Assembly (NCBI GenBank): GCA_030593065.1
Contig: JAUVHV010000001.1
Location: forward strand, 1 to 64,000
Length of the DNA stretch: 64,000 bases
Source of the DNA: Candidatus Omnitrophota bacterium
GTDB lineage: Bacteria > Omnitrophota > Gorgyraeia > JABMRG01
Direction: 5' to 3'
Below are positions 55,274 through 63,734 of the stretch, one piece after another (within the stretch, counting starts at the first letter, position 1; every line of letters starts with the position of its first letter). The notes beneath the pieces were generated by a model. The model was not told the origin of the DNA and ran no database searches. It saw only the letters and a list, made by a program, of their open reading frames with translations. Both the position numbers and the translations under genes were made by a program.

Positions 55274-56316
55274 AAACCCAACCCTACAATAATTTTTGGC
55301 AGCAGATACATGATACGGCGCGTAAGAAAGGCACTCTTTTGAGGGTAATGCTTGAGTTGACCTACAACTGCAACTTTAAATGCAAACATTGCTATGTTCC
55401 GCAAAGCTATAGAAAAAAAAAGGGAGAGCTTAAGACAGAAGAAGTATTTTCTATCCTGGATCAGCTTAAGCAGATTGGCTGTTTTTATTTAGGCTTTACC
55501 GGTGGAGAACCATTTGTTAGAAAAGACATAATGGATATCTTACGGTATGCCAAAAGATGCGGCTTTGAAATTATTATCTATACCAACGGCTCACTGATAG
55601 ATGAAAAGATGGCTGATGAATTGGCTTTGCTTCGGCCAAACAAGGTGGATATTACTATTCCGGCAATGAGTAAAGATGCCTTTGAGAAGATCAGCGGGGT
55701 GTCAGGTTCTCGGGATAAGGTTTTTAATAGTATCGAGTTTTTACATAAAAGAAAAGTTAATCTGGGGTTTAAAAGTTGTGTGTTAAAAGAGAATGAGACA
55801 GAGATAAAAGAGATACAGGATTTTGCAGCTTCCTTAGGCGCCCCACACCGCTTGGATGATTTGCTTTCACCAAGATTGGACGGGTCAGAGGAGCCATATA
55901 AATATAGAGGAGAGATGATTAAAAGCAGAGAACAGGACAGGCCATCGGTTTTAGATTGCCGATTATCAGAGAGAGACGAAAGCCCGGAGCTGATAACCGA
56001 TAACCTCTTTAAGTGCGGAGTAGGTGTTAGCCAGGCGGCAATTACTCCTTTTGGTGAACTTAAGATGTGTTTGATGATAGATTATCCAAAGTATAATATA
56101 TTAGAGGGTTGTCTGAGGAATTGCTGGCAGAGGCTGAAGGAATTAACGAGTGATATAAAACCAGATGAAAAATACCAGTGCAATAAATGCGAATTAGAAC
56201 CATATTGCAAATGGTGTCCGGCCAAGGCCTGGCTTTATAATAAGACTTTTACCTTTTGTGAACCGGAAGGCCGTGGGAAAGCGGAACAGGTAAGGCAACT
56301 GTCAAATAATATCTGA
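55270..56316 (+). CDS. Radical SAM/SPASM peptide maturase 2
   Basis: 348 residues from a GTG that overlaps maturase 1. SAM motif CNFKCKHC (C34, C38, C41), FTGGEPFVRKDIM, then VDITIPAMSKDAFEKISGV. The SPASM part has FKCGVGVSQAAITPFGELKMC and CNKCELEPYCKWCP, then FTFCEP. It differs from maturases 1 and 3 in the GGEP motif and in sequence, so it probably makes a different bond. Which chemistry (thioether, C-C, epimerisation) cannot be told. Confidence 0.88.
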   Translation: MKTQPYNNFWQQIHDTARKKGTLLRVMLELTYNCNFKCKHCYVPQSYRKKKGELKTEEVFSILDQLKQIGCFYLGFTGGEPFVRKDIMDILRYAKRCGFEIIIYTNGSLIDEKMADELALLRPNKVDITIPAMSKDAFEKISGVSGSRDKVFNSIEFLHKRKVNLGFKSCVLKENETEIKEIQDFAASLGAPHRLDDLLSPRLDGSEEPYKYRGEMIKSREQDRPSVLDCRLSERDESPELITDNLFKCGVGVSQAAITPFGELKMCLMIDYPKYNILEGCLRNCWQRLKELTSDIKPDEKYQCNKCELEPYCKWCPAKAWLYNKTFTFCEPEGRGKAEQVRQLSNNI

Positions 56317-56355
56317 TACTTGAGGCTTAACACGCAAAGAAGGAGGGATAGGCGA

Positions 56356-56637
56356 ATGCGGGAAACAATGGTTTTACGCAAGAATAAAAATATGGTAACA
56401 AGGGTGATAGACGATGAGACAATACTTTTGCCGATTTACAAGACTTCAGATGAAATAAATTCTATTTATACCCTGAATAGAGTAGCTTCTCGCGTGTGGA
56501 AATTGATAAATGGTAAAAGAACGCTCGGTGAAATAAAAAAACAGATTTTGAAAGATTTTGATACAATACCTGAAGAAGTAAGTAAAGAGATGGCAAAATT
56601 TTTAAAGGATTTAAAAGAGATAAAGGCGGTTGTTTAG
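56356..56637 (+). CDS. PqqD-like peptide chaperone (RRE)
   Basis: 93 residues from ATG 56356, with GGAGGG eight bases upstream; in-frame codons before it lie over the maturase 2 intergenic region. VTRVIDDETILLPIYK, SIYTLNRVASRVWKLINGKRTLGEIKKQI and the acidic FDTIPEEVSKEMAKFLKDL helix fit PqqD, a winged-helix recognition element that binds precursor leaders and hands them to radical SAM enzymes. A stand-alone PqqD between maturases 2 and 3 supports the peptide-modification reading. Confidence 0.88.
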   Translation: MRETMVLRKNKNMVTRVIDDETILLPIYKTSDEINSIYTLNRVASRVWKLINGKRTLGEIKKQILKDFDTIPEEVSKEMAKFLKDLKEIKAVV

Positions 56638-56663
56638 GCGTGAATGCGTGATAAGAAAGAATA

Positions 56664-57755
56664 ATGAAAGAGATCCAATACAAAAAATTTAGCTGGAGAA
56701 CGCATAAAAAGAACTGGCGCGGGAAAAAGCCCAATGTCTGTCAGTTCGAGCTGACCTTTAAATGCGGTTTGCATTGCGCGCACTGCTACACGGACTGTTA
56801 TAATAAACCTTCTTATATAAAAAAGGAGTTAAGCACCAGGCAGGTGAAGTCAATTATTAATAAGATGCATAGGATGGGAGTGGTCTGGCTCTGTTTTACC
56901 GGAGGAGACCCTTTAACGCGAGATGACTTCTTAGAGCTTTATTCCTACGCAAAGGATAAAGGATTTATCACCACGATATTCACCAACGGCTACTCGATGA
57001 CCCCGGAGATAGCCGATTACCTTGTCAAAAGGCCGCCTTTCGTAATTGAGCTCACGTTAAATGGTATAACTCAAAAGACCTATGAGAAGATGGCACGGGT
57101 TAAAGGTTCATATTCAAAAGTAATGGCTGGTTTAGAGATGTTGCGGAAAAGAAACCTGCCTTTAAAAATAAAGACCATGGCAACCAGGCAGAACATAGAA
57201 GAACTATCAGGGATAAAGCAATTTTTAGAGAGTAGAGGCCTGAAATTCGCGCCGAGTACATTGCTGCATGCAGGACTGAATGGTGATATTACCCCTTGTA
57301 AGCTGCGGCTTAAGCCGGAAGAAGTGATTGCTCTGGATAAAATGTTTTCGCTTAAAAGCATGGGGGAAGATTCGGAATGCCCACCGACGCATAATAGCGG
57401 TAAAAAGGGTTTGAGAGAAGAAAACAGGCTCTTCAGGTGCGCGGCAGGCGGAAGCGATGGTATCAATGTTGACCCTTATGGCAAGATGTTTATGTGTTCT
57501 TGCCTAAGAGAGCCGGCAATAAGCCTTTTGCAAGCGCGACAGCCGGATATAGAAAAGGCATTATTTGATACATTTCCAACCATAGCAGATCGTACATTTG
57601 AGACATCTTCAAAGTGCCGCTATTGTGACATCATCGATTTATGCGGCCTTTGCCCGGGCAAAGCCTATCTTGAGACAGGCAGCATGGAAAAACCTGTTGA
57701 GTGGTTTTGCGAGTTGGCAGCAAAAGGAGTAGAATATGCACAAAATCTCTCTTAA
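56664..57755 (+). CDS. Radical SAM/SPASM peptide maturase 3
   Basis: 363 residues. SAM motif CGLHCAHC (C34, C38, C41), CFTGGDPLTRDDFLELY and TLNGITQKTYEKM, closely like maturase 1. SPASM region CAAGGSDGINVDPYGKMFMC, CRYCDIIDLCGLCP and a terminal FC. The NGDITPCKLRLKPEEV segment is shared with maturase 1 (NRDITPCNYRLSPEEL), so the pair arose by duplication. It overlaps the HPr-kinase-like gene by 20 bp. Confidence 0.88.
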   Translation: MKEIQYKKFSWRTHKKNWRGKKPNVCQFELTFKCGLHCAHCYTDCYNKPSYIKKELSTRQVKSIINKMHRMGVVWLCFTGGDPLTRDDFLELYSYAKDKGFITTIFTNGYSMTPEIADYLVKRPPFVIELTLNGITQKTYEKMARVKGSYSKVMAGLEMLRKRNLPLKIKTMATRQNIEELSGIKQFLESRGLKFAPSTLLHAGLNGDITPCKLRLKPEEVIALDKMFSLKSMGEDSECPPTHNSGKKGLREENRLFRCAAGGSDGINVDPYGKMFMCSCLREPAISLLQARQPDIEKALFDTFPTIADRTFETSSKCRYCDIIDLCGLCPGKAYLETGSMEKPVEWFCELAAKGVEYAQNLS

Positions 57756-58713
57756 AATTGCTGACATAGTTATTCAAATGAAAAGCCGCTTTCCTCTTGA
57801 GAAATTGAGTAAAGAAGAGCAGGGGCAACAAGCTGCTGAGCGGTTTAAGAATTTTCATTATAAGGGCAGGCAAAAACCGCATATCAGAATCGACATAGAG
57901 ATAGTGGATAACTTGCCCGAGGCCCCTAAAGCGGATCCTGTTTTTATTACCTACCATTTTCAGGATGGGAGTGAAAACTGGCGGTTACAAAAGAGAGGTA
58001 AAACTTTTATATACAAGAGCCCGCTTAAGGGAAAAAAGCAACTTATGCTGGTAAGCAAAAATTTTAGCAGGGTAAAGGCTTACCTCTTGCCCAAAGATAA
58101 AAAAGTTGTGTTAGGAAAAGATAACAACGGATTTGTTAAAAAGAATAAAGGGTTTACCTGGAATACCTCTGATATTATCTATGATTTTTTGCAGGTTTTA
58201 TTGATAAACTATTTTGCTGTGAGAAATGAGGGGATTTTCACTCATGCGGTAGGGATAAAAGATTTAGATGGCAAAGGCCTGCTTTTTTGCGGTAAATCCG
58301 AAGCAGGTAAAAGCACTACCGCCCGTATCTGGCACAGGCATTCTAAAGCGATGGTTTTAAATGACGACCGGATCATTGTGCGAAAAATAAAAAGGAAATT
58401 TCTTATCTATGGCTGCCCATGGCATGGAGATTTTAACGACTACCTCATATCACGCATAGAATCAGCGCCTCTGGGAAAATTATTCTTTATTCATCACGCT
58501 CCCAGGAATACTGTAAGAGATATTTCACAAAAAAAGGCATTCAAACTACTTTATCCGGCGCTTTTTCCCACATTTTGGGATAAGCGCTGCCTGGAAAATA
58601 TTGTCTCTTTTTGCCATGATTTGATTGCAACTGCGGCTTGTTATAATTTGGGGTTTGTGAATGATAAGAGAGTTATTAAATTTGTGAGGAAGGTAGGCAT
58701 GAATGGACGCTAA
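57736..58713 (+). CDS. HPr-kinase-like ATPase of peptide-maturation clusters
   Basis: 325 residues, AAAGGAG before the ATG. The C-terminal half has an HPr kinase/PEPCK-type P-loop, LLFCGKSEAGKSTTARIW (about 182-199), then MVLNDDRIIV and YGCPWHGDF. The N-terminal half is unassigned. Proteins like this accompany PqqD and nucleotidyltransferases in radical SAM peptide clusters, including, from memory, the SynChlorMet cassette (ScmC). They are thought to act on the peptide or its carrier, but no reaction is established. It lacks the usual HPr kinase length and context (no PTS genes nearby). Confidence 0.8.
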   Translation: MHKISLKIADIVIQMKSRFPLEKLSKEEQGQQAAERFKNFHYKGRQKPHIRIDIEIVDNLPEAPKADPVFITYHFQDGSENWRLQKRGKTFIYKSPLKGKKQLMLVSKNFSRVKAYLLPKDKKVVLGKDNNGFVKKNKGFTWNTSDIIYDFLQVLLINYFAVRNEGIFTHAVGIKDLDGKGLLFCGKSEAGKSTTARIWHRHSKAMVLNDDRIIVRKIKRKFLIYGCPWHGDFNDYLISRIESAPLGKLFFIHHAPRNTVRDISQKKAFKLLYPALFPTFWDKRCLENIVSFCHDLIATAACYNLGFVNDKRVIKFVRKVGMNGR

Positions 58714-58769
58714 GGTTAAAATATTATTAAACCAACAAGAATTAGAGTTTAAAATGGGGGGATTAAGCT

Positions 58770-59021
58770 ATGGCAAGAAAACCAAAATTCAGGCCAATGA
58801 TAACCAGGGTAAAACTCAACCCTGAGCAGGCGGTGCTGGCATGTACGTGTTTGGAAGGTAGAGTTCAGACCTTTGTAGGTAGTGGTGGCCCATACTCTGG
58901 CTGGACTTTCAACACCCCTCCAATGAATGTTTGCGGCAACAATGGAAAGTTGACAAACGTTGGAGCAATGAAAGCTGGGCCAGGTTCTTTCGACGCCCTA
59001 CCAGCAGCGAACCTATCTTAA
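58770..59021 (+). CDS. Putative RiPP precursor peptide B
   Basis: 83 residues, with GGGGGA in front of the ATG. Leader as in precursor A: RKPKFRPMITRVKLNPEQAV then LACTC (C25, C27). The C-terminal 56 residues are unrelated to A: glycine- and asparagine-rich with FVGSGGPYSGWTF, a third cysteine (C55) in NVCGNNGK, and an ending in LPAANLS. A and B share leader DNA and a few bases upstream, so they are duplicates with diverged or exchanged cores. It lies just before the exporter gene. Confidence 0.72.
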   Translation: MARKPKFRPMITRVKLNPEQAVLACTCLEGRVQTFVGSGGPYSGWTFNTPPMNVCGNNGKLTNVGAMKAGPGSFDALPAANLS

Positions 59022-59072
59022 CCAAAATCAGGGAAAGAATCGGGGAGAATCAGAGGACACAATACCTAAGAT

Positions 59073-60821
59073 ATGAAAAAATTTTTAATTGAGTTTAAAT
59101 TATTCCTGAGATTCGCGCGATATCTATTGCCTTACTGGAAAAAAGAGGCAGTGATAATCGGCTTGAGTGGAATTGGTGTTCTGCTGGGTTTGGTCAATCC
59201 CTATCTTACTAAATTAGTCATAGATAGGGCATTCGGCGATAGAGATTTAAGGGTCTTTATTATTCTGGCGTTGATCGGAGGGGGCATCTTTGTCTTGAAT
59301 GGATTACTGTCCGGATTTGATAGTTATTTAAACAGGCAAATAACAGTCAAAGTAAATTTTGGCTTGAATAAAAGGGTCTTCAGGCACTTAGAAAAGCTTG
59401 ACCTTGATTACTTTCGGAATAGATCTACAGGTGGGCACATCTATAGAATCAACTATGATATTGAAAGGGTTACGGGTTTTATCACCACAACGCTCCCGCA
59501 GGCTGTAACTATTTTTCCTAAGTTATTATTCGTCTTAGGGATTGTCTTTTATCTTAATTGGAAGATGGCTCTGTTCTCCCTCGTTCTGGCCCCATTCTTA
59601 TACCTGCCAAATTATTATTATACCAGGAGAATGAGAAGAGTCTGGGAGGCCTTGATTGAGAACTCGGAAAACATCTTCAAGAGCTTACAGGAGGCCCTTT
59701 CTCATATGCAGCTGGTTAAGGTATTTGGCAAAGAGACCCAGAATATAAGGCGCTACTTGAAGCTTTTAATAAGCAATATTAGAATAAGTATGAAGAATAT
59801 AAAATTGGAGATATTCAGCGGATTTGCTTCCAGCGCTGTGAATAGAAGCATAATAGGGTTGATTGCTTTTTATGGAGGATACCAGGTGATAAAGGGGCAG
59901 ATGTCTCTGGGAAGCCTAACCGCGATAATGGTCTACTTGAGTCAATTAATAGGCTTGCAGGGGCAATTTGCCAATTTTTTTCAGACAAGCGCGTTGGGGC
60001 TTGTATCTTGCCGGAGATTAACTGAAGTTCTGGATGAAAAGCCCACGATAAAGGAAATTAAGCAGCCCAAGAAGGTAAGGTTCCAAAGCGGCCGGGTTGT
60101 TTTCCGGGATGTAAGTTTCGGTTATAGAACAGGTGAACCTGTCTTGAACAAGGTTACTTTTGATATTGAGGGCGGCAGCCATATTGCCATTGCGGGATCT
60201 TCAGGTTGCGGGAAAAGCACTCTATTGAACCTACTCCTTAGGCTTTACGATCCCTGGTCAGGAGATATAACTATTGATAGGTATAAAATAAAAGAATTAA
60301 GTTTTAATTCTTTAAAAGGGCAGATTGGAATGGCTTTGCAGGAGCCATTTTTGCTGAATGATACTGTAGAGATGAATATTGCTTATGGAGTAGATGGTAT
60401 AAGCGAGCAGGAGATAATTGAGACAGCCAGGATTTGCGGGGTCGATGATTTTGTTGCCAGGTTGCCTGATAAATATCAGACGATTATCGGTGAGAATGCC
60501 TGCAAAATGTCTGAGGGCCAGAAACAGAAGATTGCTATTGCCAGAGCCTTGATAAAGAAGCCTAAGATTCTAATTCTTGACGAGGCTTTTTCATCTATGG
60601 ACTCGGCTTCGGAAGAGATAATCATAAAAAACATAGGCCAGGCACAGAAAAATACTACTTTAATCGTTGTTTCTCACAGATTGTCCACGATATTGAAAGC
60701 CGATCTGGTCTATTTTTTTAATCAAAAGGGAAGCGTGATTATTGATACACCACAGAATCTAATGGCAAATAATAGAGAGTTGCTTGATCTATTTTCCCTT
60801 GACATAACTTCTTCTAAATGA
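59073..60821 (+). CDS. ABC exporter (membrane + ATPase) of the peptide island
   Basis: 582-residue half transporter: six predicted membrane helices in the first ~310 residues, then an ATPase domain with IAGSSGCGKSTLLNLL (Walker A, about 373-388), the Q-loop in GMALQEPFLLNDTV, signature MSEGQKQKIAIARAL, LILDEAFSSMDSASE (Walker B) and the switch histidine in VVSHRLS. There is no C39 peptidase domain, so cleavage of leaders must come from elsewhere, for example the SipW-like domain at 51300. It starts 52 bp after precursor B and likely exports the mature product as a homodimer. Confidence 0.9.
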   Translation: MKKFLIEFKLFLRFARYLLPYWKKEAVIIGLSGIGVLLGLVNPYLTKLVIDRAFGDRDLRVFIILALIGGGIFVLNGLLSGFDSYLNRQITVKVNFGLNKRVFRHLEKLDLDYFRNRSTGGHIYRINYDIERVTGFITTTLPQAVTIFPKLLFVLGIVFYLNWKMALFSLVLAPFLYLPNYYYTRRMRRVWEALIENSENIFKSLQEALSHMQLVKVFGKETQNIRRYLKLLISNIRISMKNIKLEIFSGFASSAVNRSIIGLIAFYGGYQVIKGQMSLGSLTAIMVYLSQLIGLQGQFANFFQTSALGLVSCRRLTEVLDEKPTIKEIKQPKKVRFQSGRVVFRDVSFGYRTGEPVLNKVTFDIEGGSHIAIAGSSGCGKSTLLNLLLRLYDPWSGDITIDRYKIKELSFNSLKGQIGMALQEPFLLNDTVEMNIAYGVDGISEQEIIETARICGVDDFVARLPDKYQTIIGENACKMSEGQKQKIAIARALIKKPKILILDEAFSSMDSASEEIIIKNIGQAQKNTTLIVVSHRLSTILKADLVYFFNQKGSVIIDTPQNLMANNRELLDLFSLDITSSK

Positions 60822-60827
60822 TATGAT
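60799..60827 (+). promoter_or_regulatory. Promoter of the pyr operon
   Basis: TTGACA (60799-60804), 17-base spacer, TATGAT (60822-60827), lying over the end of the exporter gene. Transcripts would start near 60834, before the PyrR element and terminator. Confidence 0.75.
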
Positions 60828-60842
60828 TACATTTACAAATAA

Positions 60843-60878
60843 CCTTTTAAATTGGTTCAGAGAGGCCAGCAAAGGAGG
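60843..60878 (+). promoter_or_regulatory. PyrR-binding leader element
   Basis: TTGGTTCAGAGAGGCCAG contains CAGAGAGG, the conserved loop of the PyrR-binding hairpin of pyr leaders. GGTTC and GGCC pair around the AGAGA loop, and an outer CCTTT/AAAGG stem follows. The ribosome site AAAGGAGG of the leader ORF is part of the outer stem, so PyrR binding would hide it. Confidence 0.75.
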
Positions 60879-60882
60879 TAAT

Positions 60883-60972
60883 ATGGAAAAAGTTTATAAA
60901 TATAGAACCCGTACAATACGTGCGGGCTTTTTTATGCGCAGTATTGGGATAAAGGAAAGCCATGCCATTTAA
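60883..60972 (+). CDS. pyr leader peptide overlapping the attenuator
   Basis: 29 codons starting with a strong AAAGGAGG seven bases upstream. The frame MEKVYKYRTRTIRAGFFMRS runs through the terminator hairpin and stops eight bases into pyrR (pyrR ATG at 60962). A leader ORF spanning a pyr terminator resembles E. coli pyrBI attenuation, where ribosome position relative to polymerase decides termination. It could also couple translation into pyrR. Confidence 0.6.
   Translation: MEKVYKYRTRTIRAGFFMRSIGIKESHAI
60908..60933 (+). terminator. pyr operon attenuator (intrinsic terminator)
   Basis: CCCGTAC (60908-60914), loop AATAC, GTGCGGG (60920-60926), then C and six T. Seven pairs including one G-U. 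It lies between the leader promoter and pyrR. Confidence 0.85.
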
Positions 60973-61507
60973 GAACATAAGAGAGATTATGAATGGGCAA
61001 TCCATAGAGAATGCTCTTACGCGTATCTCACACGAGATAATAGAGCATAATACAGATACCAGTGAGATAGCTATTGTGGGCATACGTACGCGGGGTGAGT
61101 ATCTGGCAAACAGGCTGGTTGCTATTATTGAGAATATGAAAGGCGTTAAATTGCCTCTCGGCCTTCTGGATATTACGCTTTACAGGGATGACCTGATGCA
61201 CGCGCATTCACAACCAGTAGTTCACGAGACGAAGATCGATTTCGATATCTCCAAAAAAAATATTATCCTAGTTGACGATGTATTGTATACCGGCAGGACT
61301 ATACGCGCGGCGCTCGACGCGTTCATAGATTTTGGCAGGCCCAAATCGATACAATTGGCGGTGCTTGTAGACAGGGGCCATAGAGAGCTTCCAATACGCG
61401 CGGATTATGTTGGCAAGAATATTCCAACTTCACAGAAAGAGACAGTAATTGTAAAACTTGACGAGATAGACAAGCAAGAGCAGGTGCTTGTGCAGGAACA
61501 GAGATAA
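60962..61507 (+). CDS. pyrR: Pyrimidine operon regulator / uracil phosphoribosyltransferase
   Basis: 181 residues. PRPP motif ILVDDVLYTGRTIRAALDAF is complete, with IAIVGIRTRGEYLANRL and LLDITLYRDDL upstream and VLVDRGHRELPIRADYVGKNIPTS after it. It binds the pyr leader RNA in response to UMP. The bound sequence is present just upstream, so autoregulation of pyrR-pyrB-pyrC is expected. Confidence 0.96.
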   Translation: MPFKNIREIMNGQSIENALTRISHEIIEHNTDTSEIAIVGIRTRGEYLANRLVAIIENMKGVKLPLGLLDITLYRDDLMHAHSQPVVHETKIDFDISKKNIILVDDVLYTGRTIRAALDAFIDFGRPKSIQLAVLVDRGHRELPIRADYVGKNIPTSQKETVIVKLDEIDKQEQVLVQEQR

Positions 61508-61518
61508 GGTTTATTATT

Positions 61519-62451
61519 ATGGCAAAATGGAACCAGAAAGACTTGTTAGGCCTCGAGAATTTAAGCAGTGAGCAGATAGAGCTTATCCTTTCGACAGCAG
61601 AGTCTTTCAGGGAAATCTCTACCCGCGGCATTAAAAAAGTACCTACCTTACGCGGCAAAACCGTAGTCAATCTTTTTTATGAGCCATCTACCCGCACAAG
61701 AGTCTCTTTTGAGATAGCAGCAAAGCGCTTATCCGCGGATGTAATAAACATTAATACAGAGACATCAAGCGTCAAAAAAGGCGAGACACTCATTGATACA
61801 GGGTTAAGCATACAAGCATTGAAGGCTGATGTAATAGTAGTCAGGCACAACGCTTCCGGCGCGGCAGCTATGCTTGCCAGGCATGTAGATATAAGTGTGG
61901 TAAACGCTGGAGACGGGTGGCACGAACATCCAACACAGGCGCTATTGGATATATTTACATTAAAACAGAAACTCGGGCATATAAAGGGCCTAAAAGTCAG
62001 CATAGTAGGGGATATCGCGCATTCCCGTGTAGCCCGTTCCAATATATGGGGGCTAACCAAGCTCGGAGCAGAAGTGACTGTCTGCGCTCCGGAGCTTCTT
62101 ATCCCTCCGGAGATAGAGAAGATGGGTGTAAGTGTTACAAGCAGCATAGAAAGAGCATTGGCAGGAGCGGACGCGGTCAATGTATTGCGCATGCAATTTG
62201 AACGAGACACAGACACGGCCTTTCCGAAACAATTAGAGTATTTCAGGAATTTTGCCATTACAGAGGAGAGATTAAAAAAAGCAAAAAAGGATATAATAGT
62301 GATGCATCCCGGGCCCATTAATCGCGGCACAGAGATATCAAGCGCGGTCGCGGATGGAAAAAATTCAGTGATACTGGACCAGGTGACAAACGGCATAGCC
62401 ATTCGCATGGCGGTACTTTTTTTGATATCACAGGCAAGGCGAGCGCAATGA
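61519..62451 (+). CDS. pyrB: Aspartate carbamoyltransferase catalytic subunit
   Basis: Second step of pyrimidine synthesis. 310 residues. Carbamoyl-phosphate loop FYEPSTRTRVSFEIAAKRL, VVRHNASGAA, VNAGDGWHEHPTQALLDIFT and VMHPGPINRGTEI are diagnostic. No regulatory PyrI gene follows. It overlaps pyrC by 4 bp. Confidence 0.97.
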   Translation: MAKWNQKDLLGLENLSSEQIELILSTAESFREISTRGIKKVPTLRGKTVVNLFYEPSTRTRVSFEIAAKRLSADVININTETSSVKKGETLIDTGLSIQALKADVIVVRHNASGAAAMLARHVDISVVNAGDGWHEHPTQALLDIFTLKQKLGHIKGLKVSIVGDIAHSRVARSNIWGLTKLGAEVTVCAPELLIPPEIEKMGVSVTSSIERALAGADAVNVLRMQFERDTDTAFPKQLEYFRNFAITEERLKKAKKDIIVMHPGPINRGTEISSAVADGKNSVILDQVTNGIAIRMAVLFLISQARRAQ

Positions 62452-63734
62452 GTATATTAATAAAAAACGGAAGGCTTATAGACCCACAAGGCAAGATAGA
62501 CAAGGTATGCGATATACTTGTAGAGAAGAACAGGGTCAAGAGCATTTCAAAAACAATTAATACAAAAGCAAAAGAGGTTATTGACGCTCATGGATGTATT
62601 GTATTGCCAGGGCTTGTTGATATGCATGTGCATCTACGCGAACCGGGGCGTGAAGACAAAGAGACTATAGCCAGCGCGACATGCGCCGCGCTAAAAGGGG
62701 GGGTAACCTCATTGCTCGCGATGCCTAATACAACACCATGCATAGACTCTCCTCAGGCCGTGAGCCTGCTGCAGAAAATTATAGACAAGACAGCTAAGGC
62801 GAATGTGCTTATAGCAGGCGCTATAACAAGAGGCAGAAAAGGCCATGAACCGGTCAATATAGCAGGTTTAAAAGCTAAAGGCGTAATGATCGTAACAGAT
62901 GATGGAGCGTCGGTAGATGATGATAAGGTATTATTAAAGGTTATGCAACAGGCAAAAAAACAGGGCATGATTGTAATGTGCCACTGCGAAGATAAGCTTC
63001 TTTCAAAAAGAGGATCCGTTAATCGCGGGTTAACATCTACGCGCATGGGCCTGCGAGGCATTTCAAAAGAGTCTGAATTCAAACGTGTTGAGCGCGATAT
63101 CGCTATAGCGGAAAAAGCAGGCGCGCGTGTACATATTGCCCATGTAAGCTGTAAGGAGAGCGCGGAGATAATACGAAAAGCAAAAAAAAGAAAGATACGC
63201 GTAACAGCGGAAACCTGCCCTCACTATTTCGCGCTCTCAGAAACAGATGTAATAGATTTTGATACTAACATGAAGATGAATCCGCCATTGCGCGGCAAAG
63301 AAGATGTTGCTGCCATTAAGAAGGCCCTCGCGGACGGGACAATTGATGTAATCGCCTCGGATCATGCTCCGCATACGGATAATGAGAAAGATATAGAGTT
63401 TGAACGCGCCGCGTTTGGGGTGATTGGGCTTGAAACGGAATTAGCCGTTGCTGTTACAGAGTTGCTTCATCCCGGGATAATAGACTGGAAAAGGATTATT
63501 GAGGTATTGTCAATAAACCCGGCAAAAATACTCGGTGTAAAAAAAGGAGCTCTTGCTCAAGGGGACGACGCGGATATTGTGATTATAGACCCTGAAGAGG
63601 AGTGGATCTTTACAAAACAGGGGATACTTTCAAAATCGAAAAACTCCCCCTTTATAAACAGAAAGTTAAAAGGCAGGCCTATATACACAATATTTGCCGG
63701 TAAACTGGCATATTCCGGCAGGGAGCGCGCATGA
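62448..63734 (+). CDS. pyrC: Dihydroorotase
   Basis: Third step of pyrimidine synthesis, class I type of 428 residues. Metal site LVDMHVHLREPGREDKE (HxH), AMPNTTPCIDSP, the MCHCED, VHIAHVSC and CPHYFALSE histidines, and IASDHAPHT aspartate are all present. Ends in an ATGA overlap with the next gene. Confidence 0.96.
   Translation: MSILIKNGRLIDPQGKIDKVCDILVEKNRVKSISKTINTKAKEVIDAHGCIVLPGLVDMHVHLREPGREDKETIASATCAALKGGVTSLLAMPNTTPCIDSPQAVSLLQKIIDKTAKANVLIAGAITRGRKGHEPVNIAGLKAKGVMIVTDDGASVDDDKVLLKVMQQAKKQGMIVMCHCEDKLLSKRGSVNRGLTSTRMGLRGISKESEFKRVERDIAIAEKAGARVHIAHVSCKESAEIIRKAKKRKIRVTAETCPHYFALSETDVIDFDTNMKMNPPLRGKEDVAAIKKALADGTIDVIASDHAPHTDNEKDIEFERAAFGVIGLETELAVAVTELLHPGIIDWKRIIEVLSINPAKILGVKKGALAQGDDADIVIIDPEEEWIFTKQGILSKSKNSPFINRKLKGRPIYTIFAGKLAYSGRERA

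Noticed and set aside
57736-58713. Genuine HPr kinase/phosphorylase (hprK)
   Set aside because: The P-loop matches, but length, N-terminal half and context (PqqD, radical SAM genes, no PTS gene) fit the peptide-cluster variety instead.
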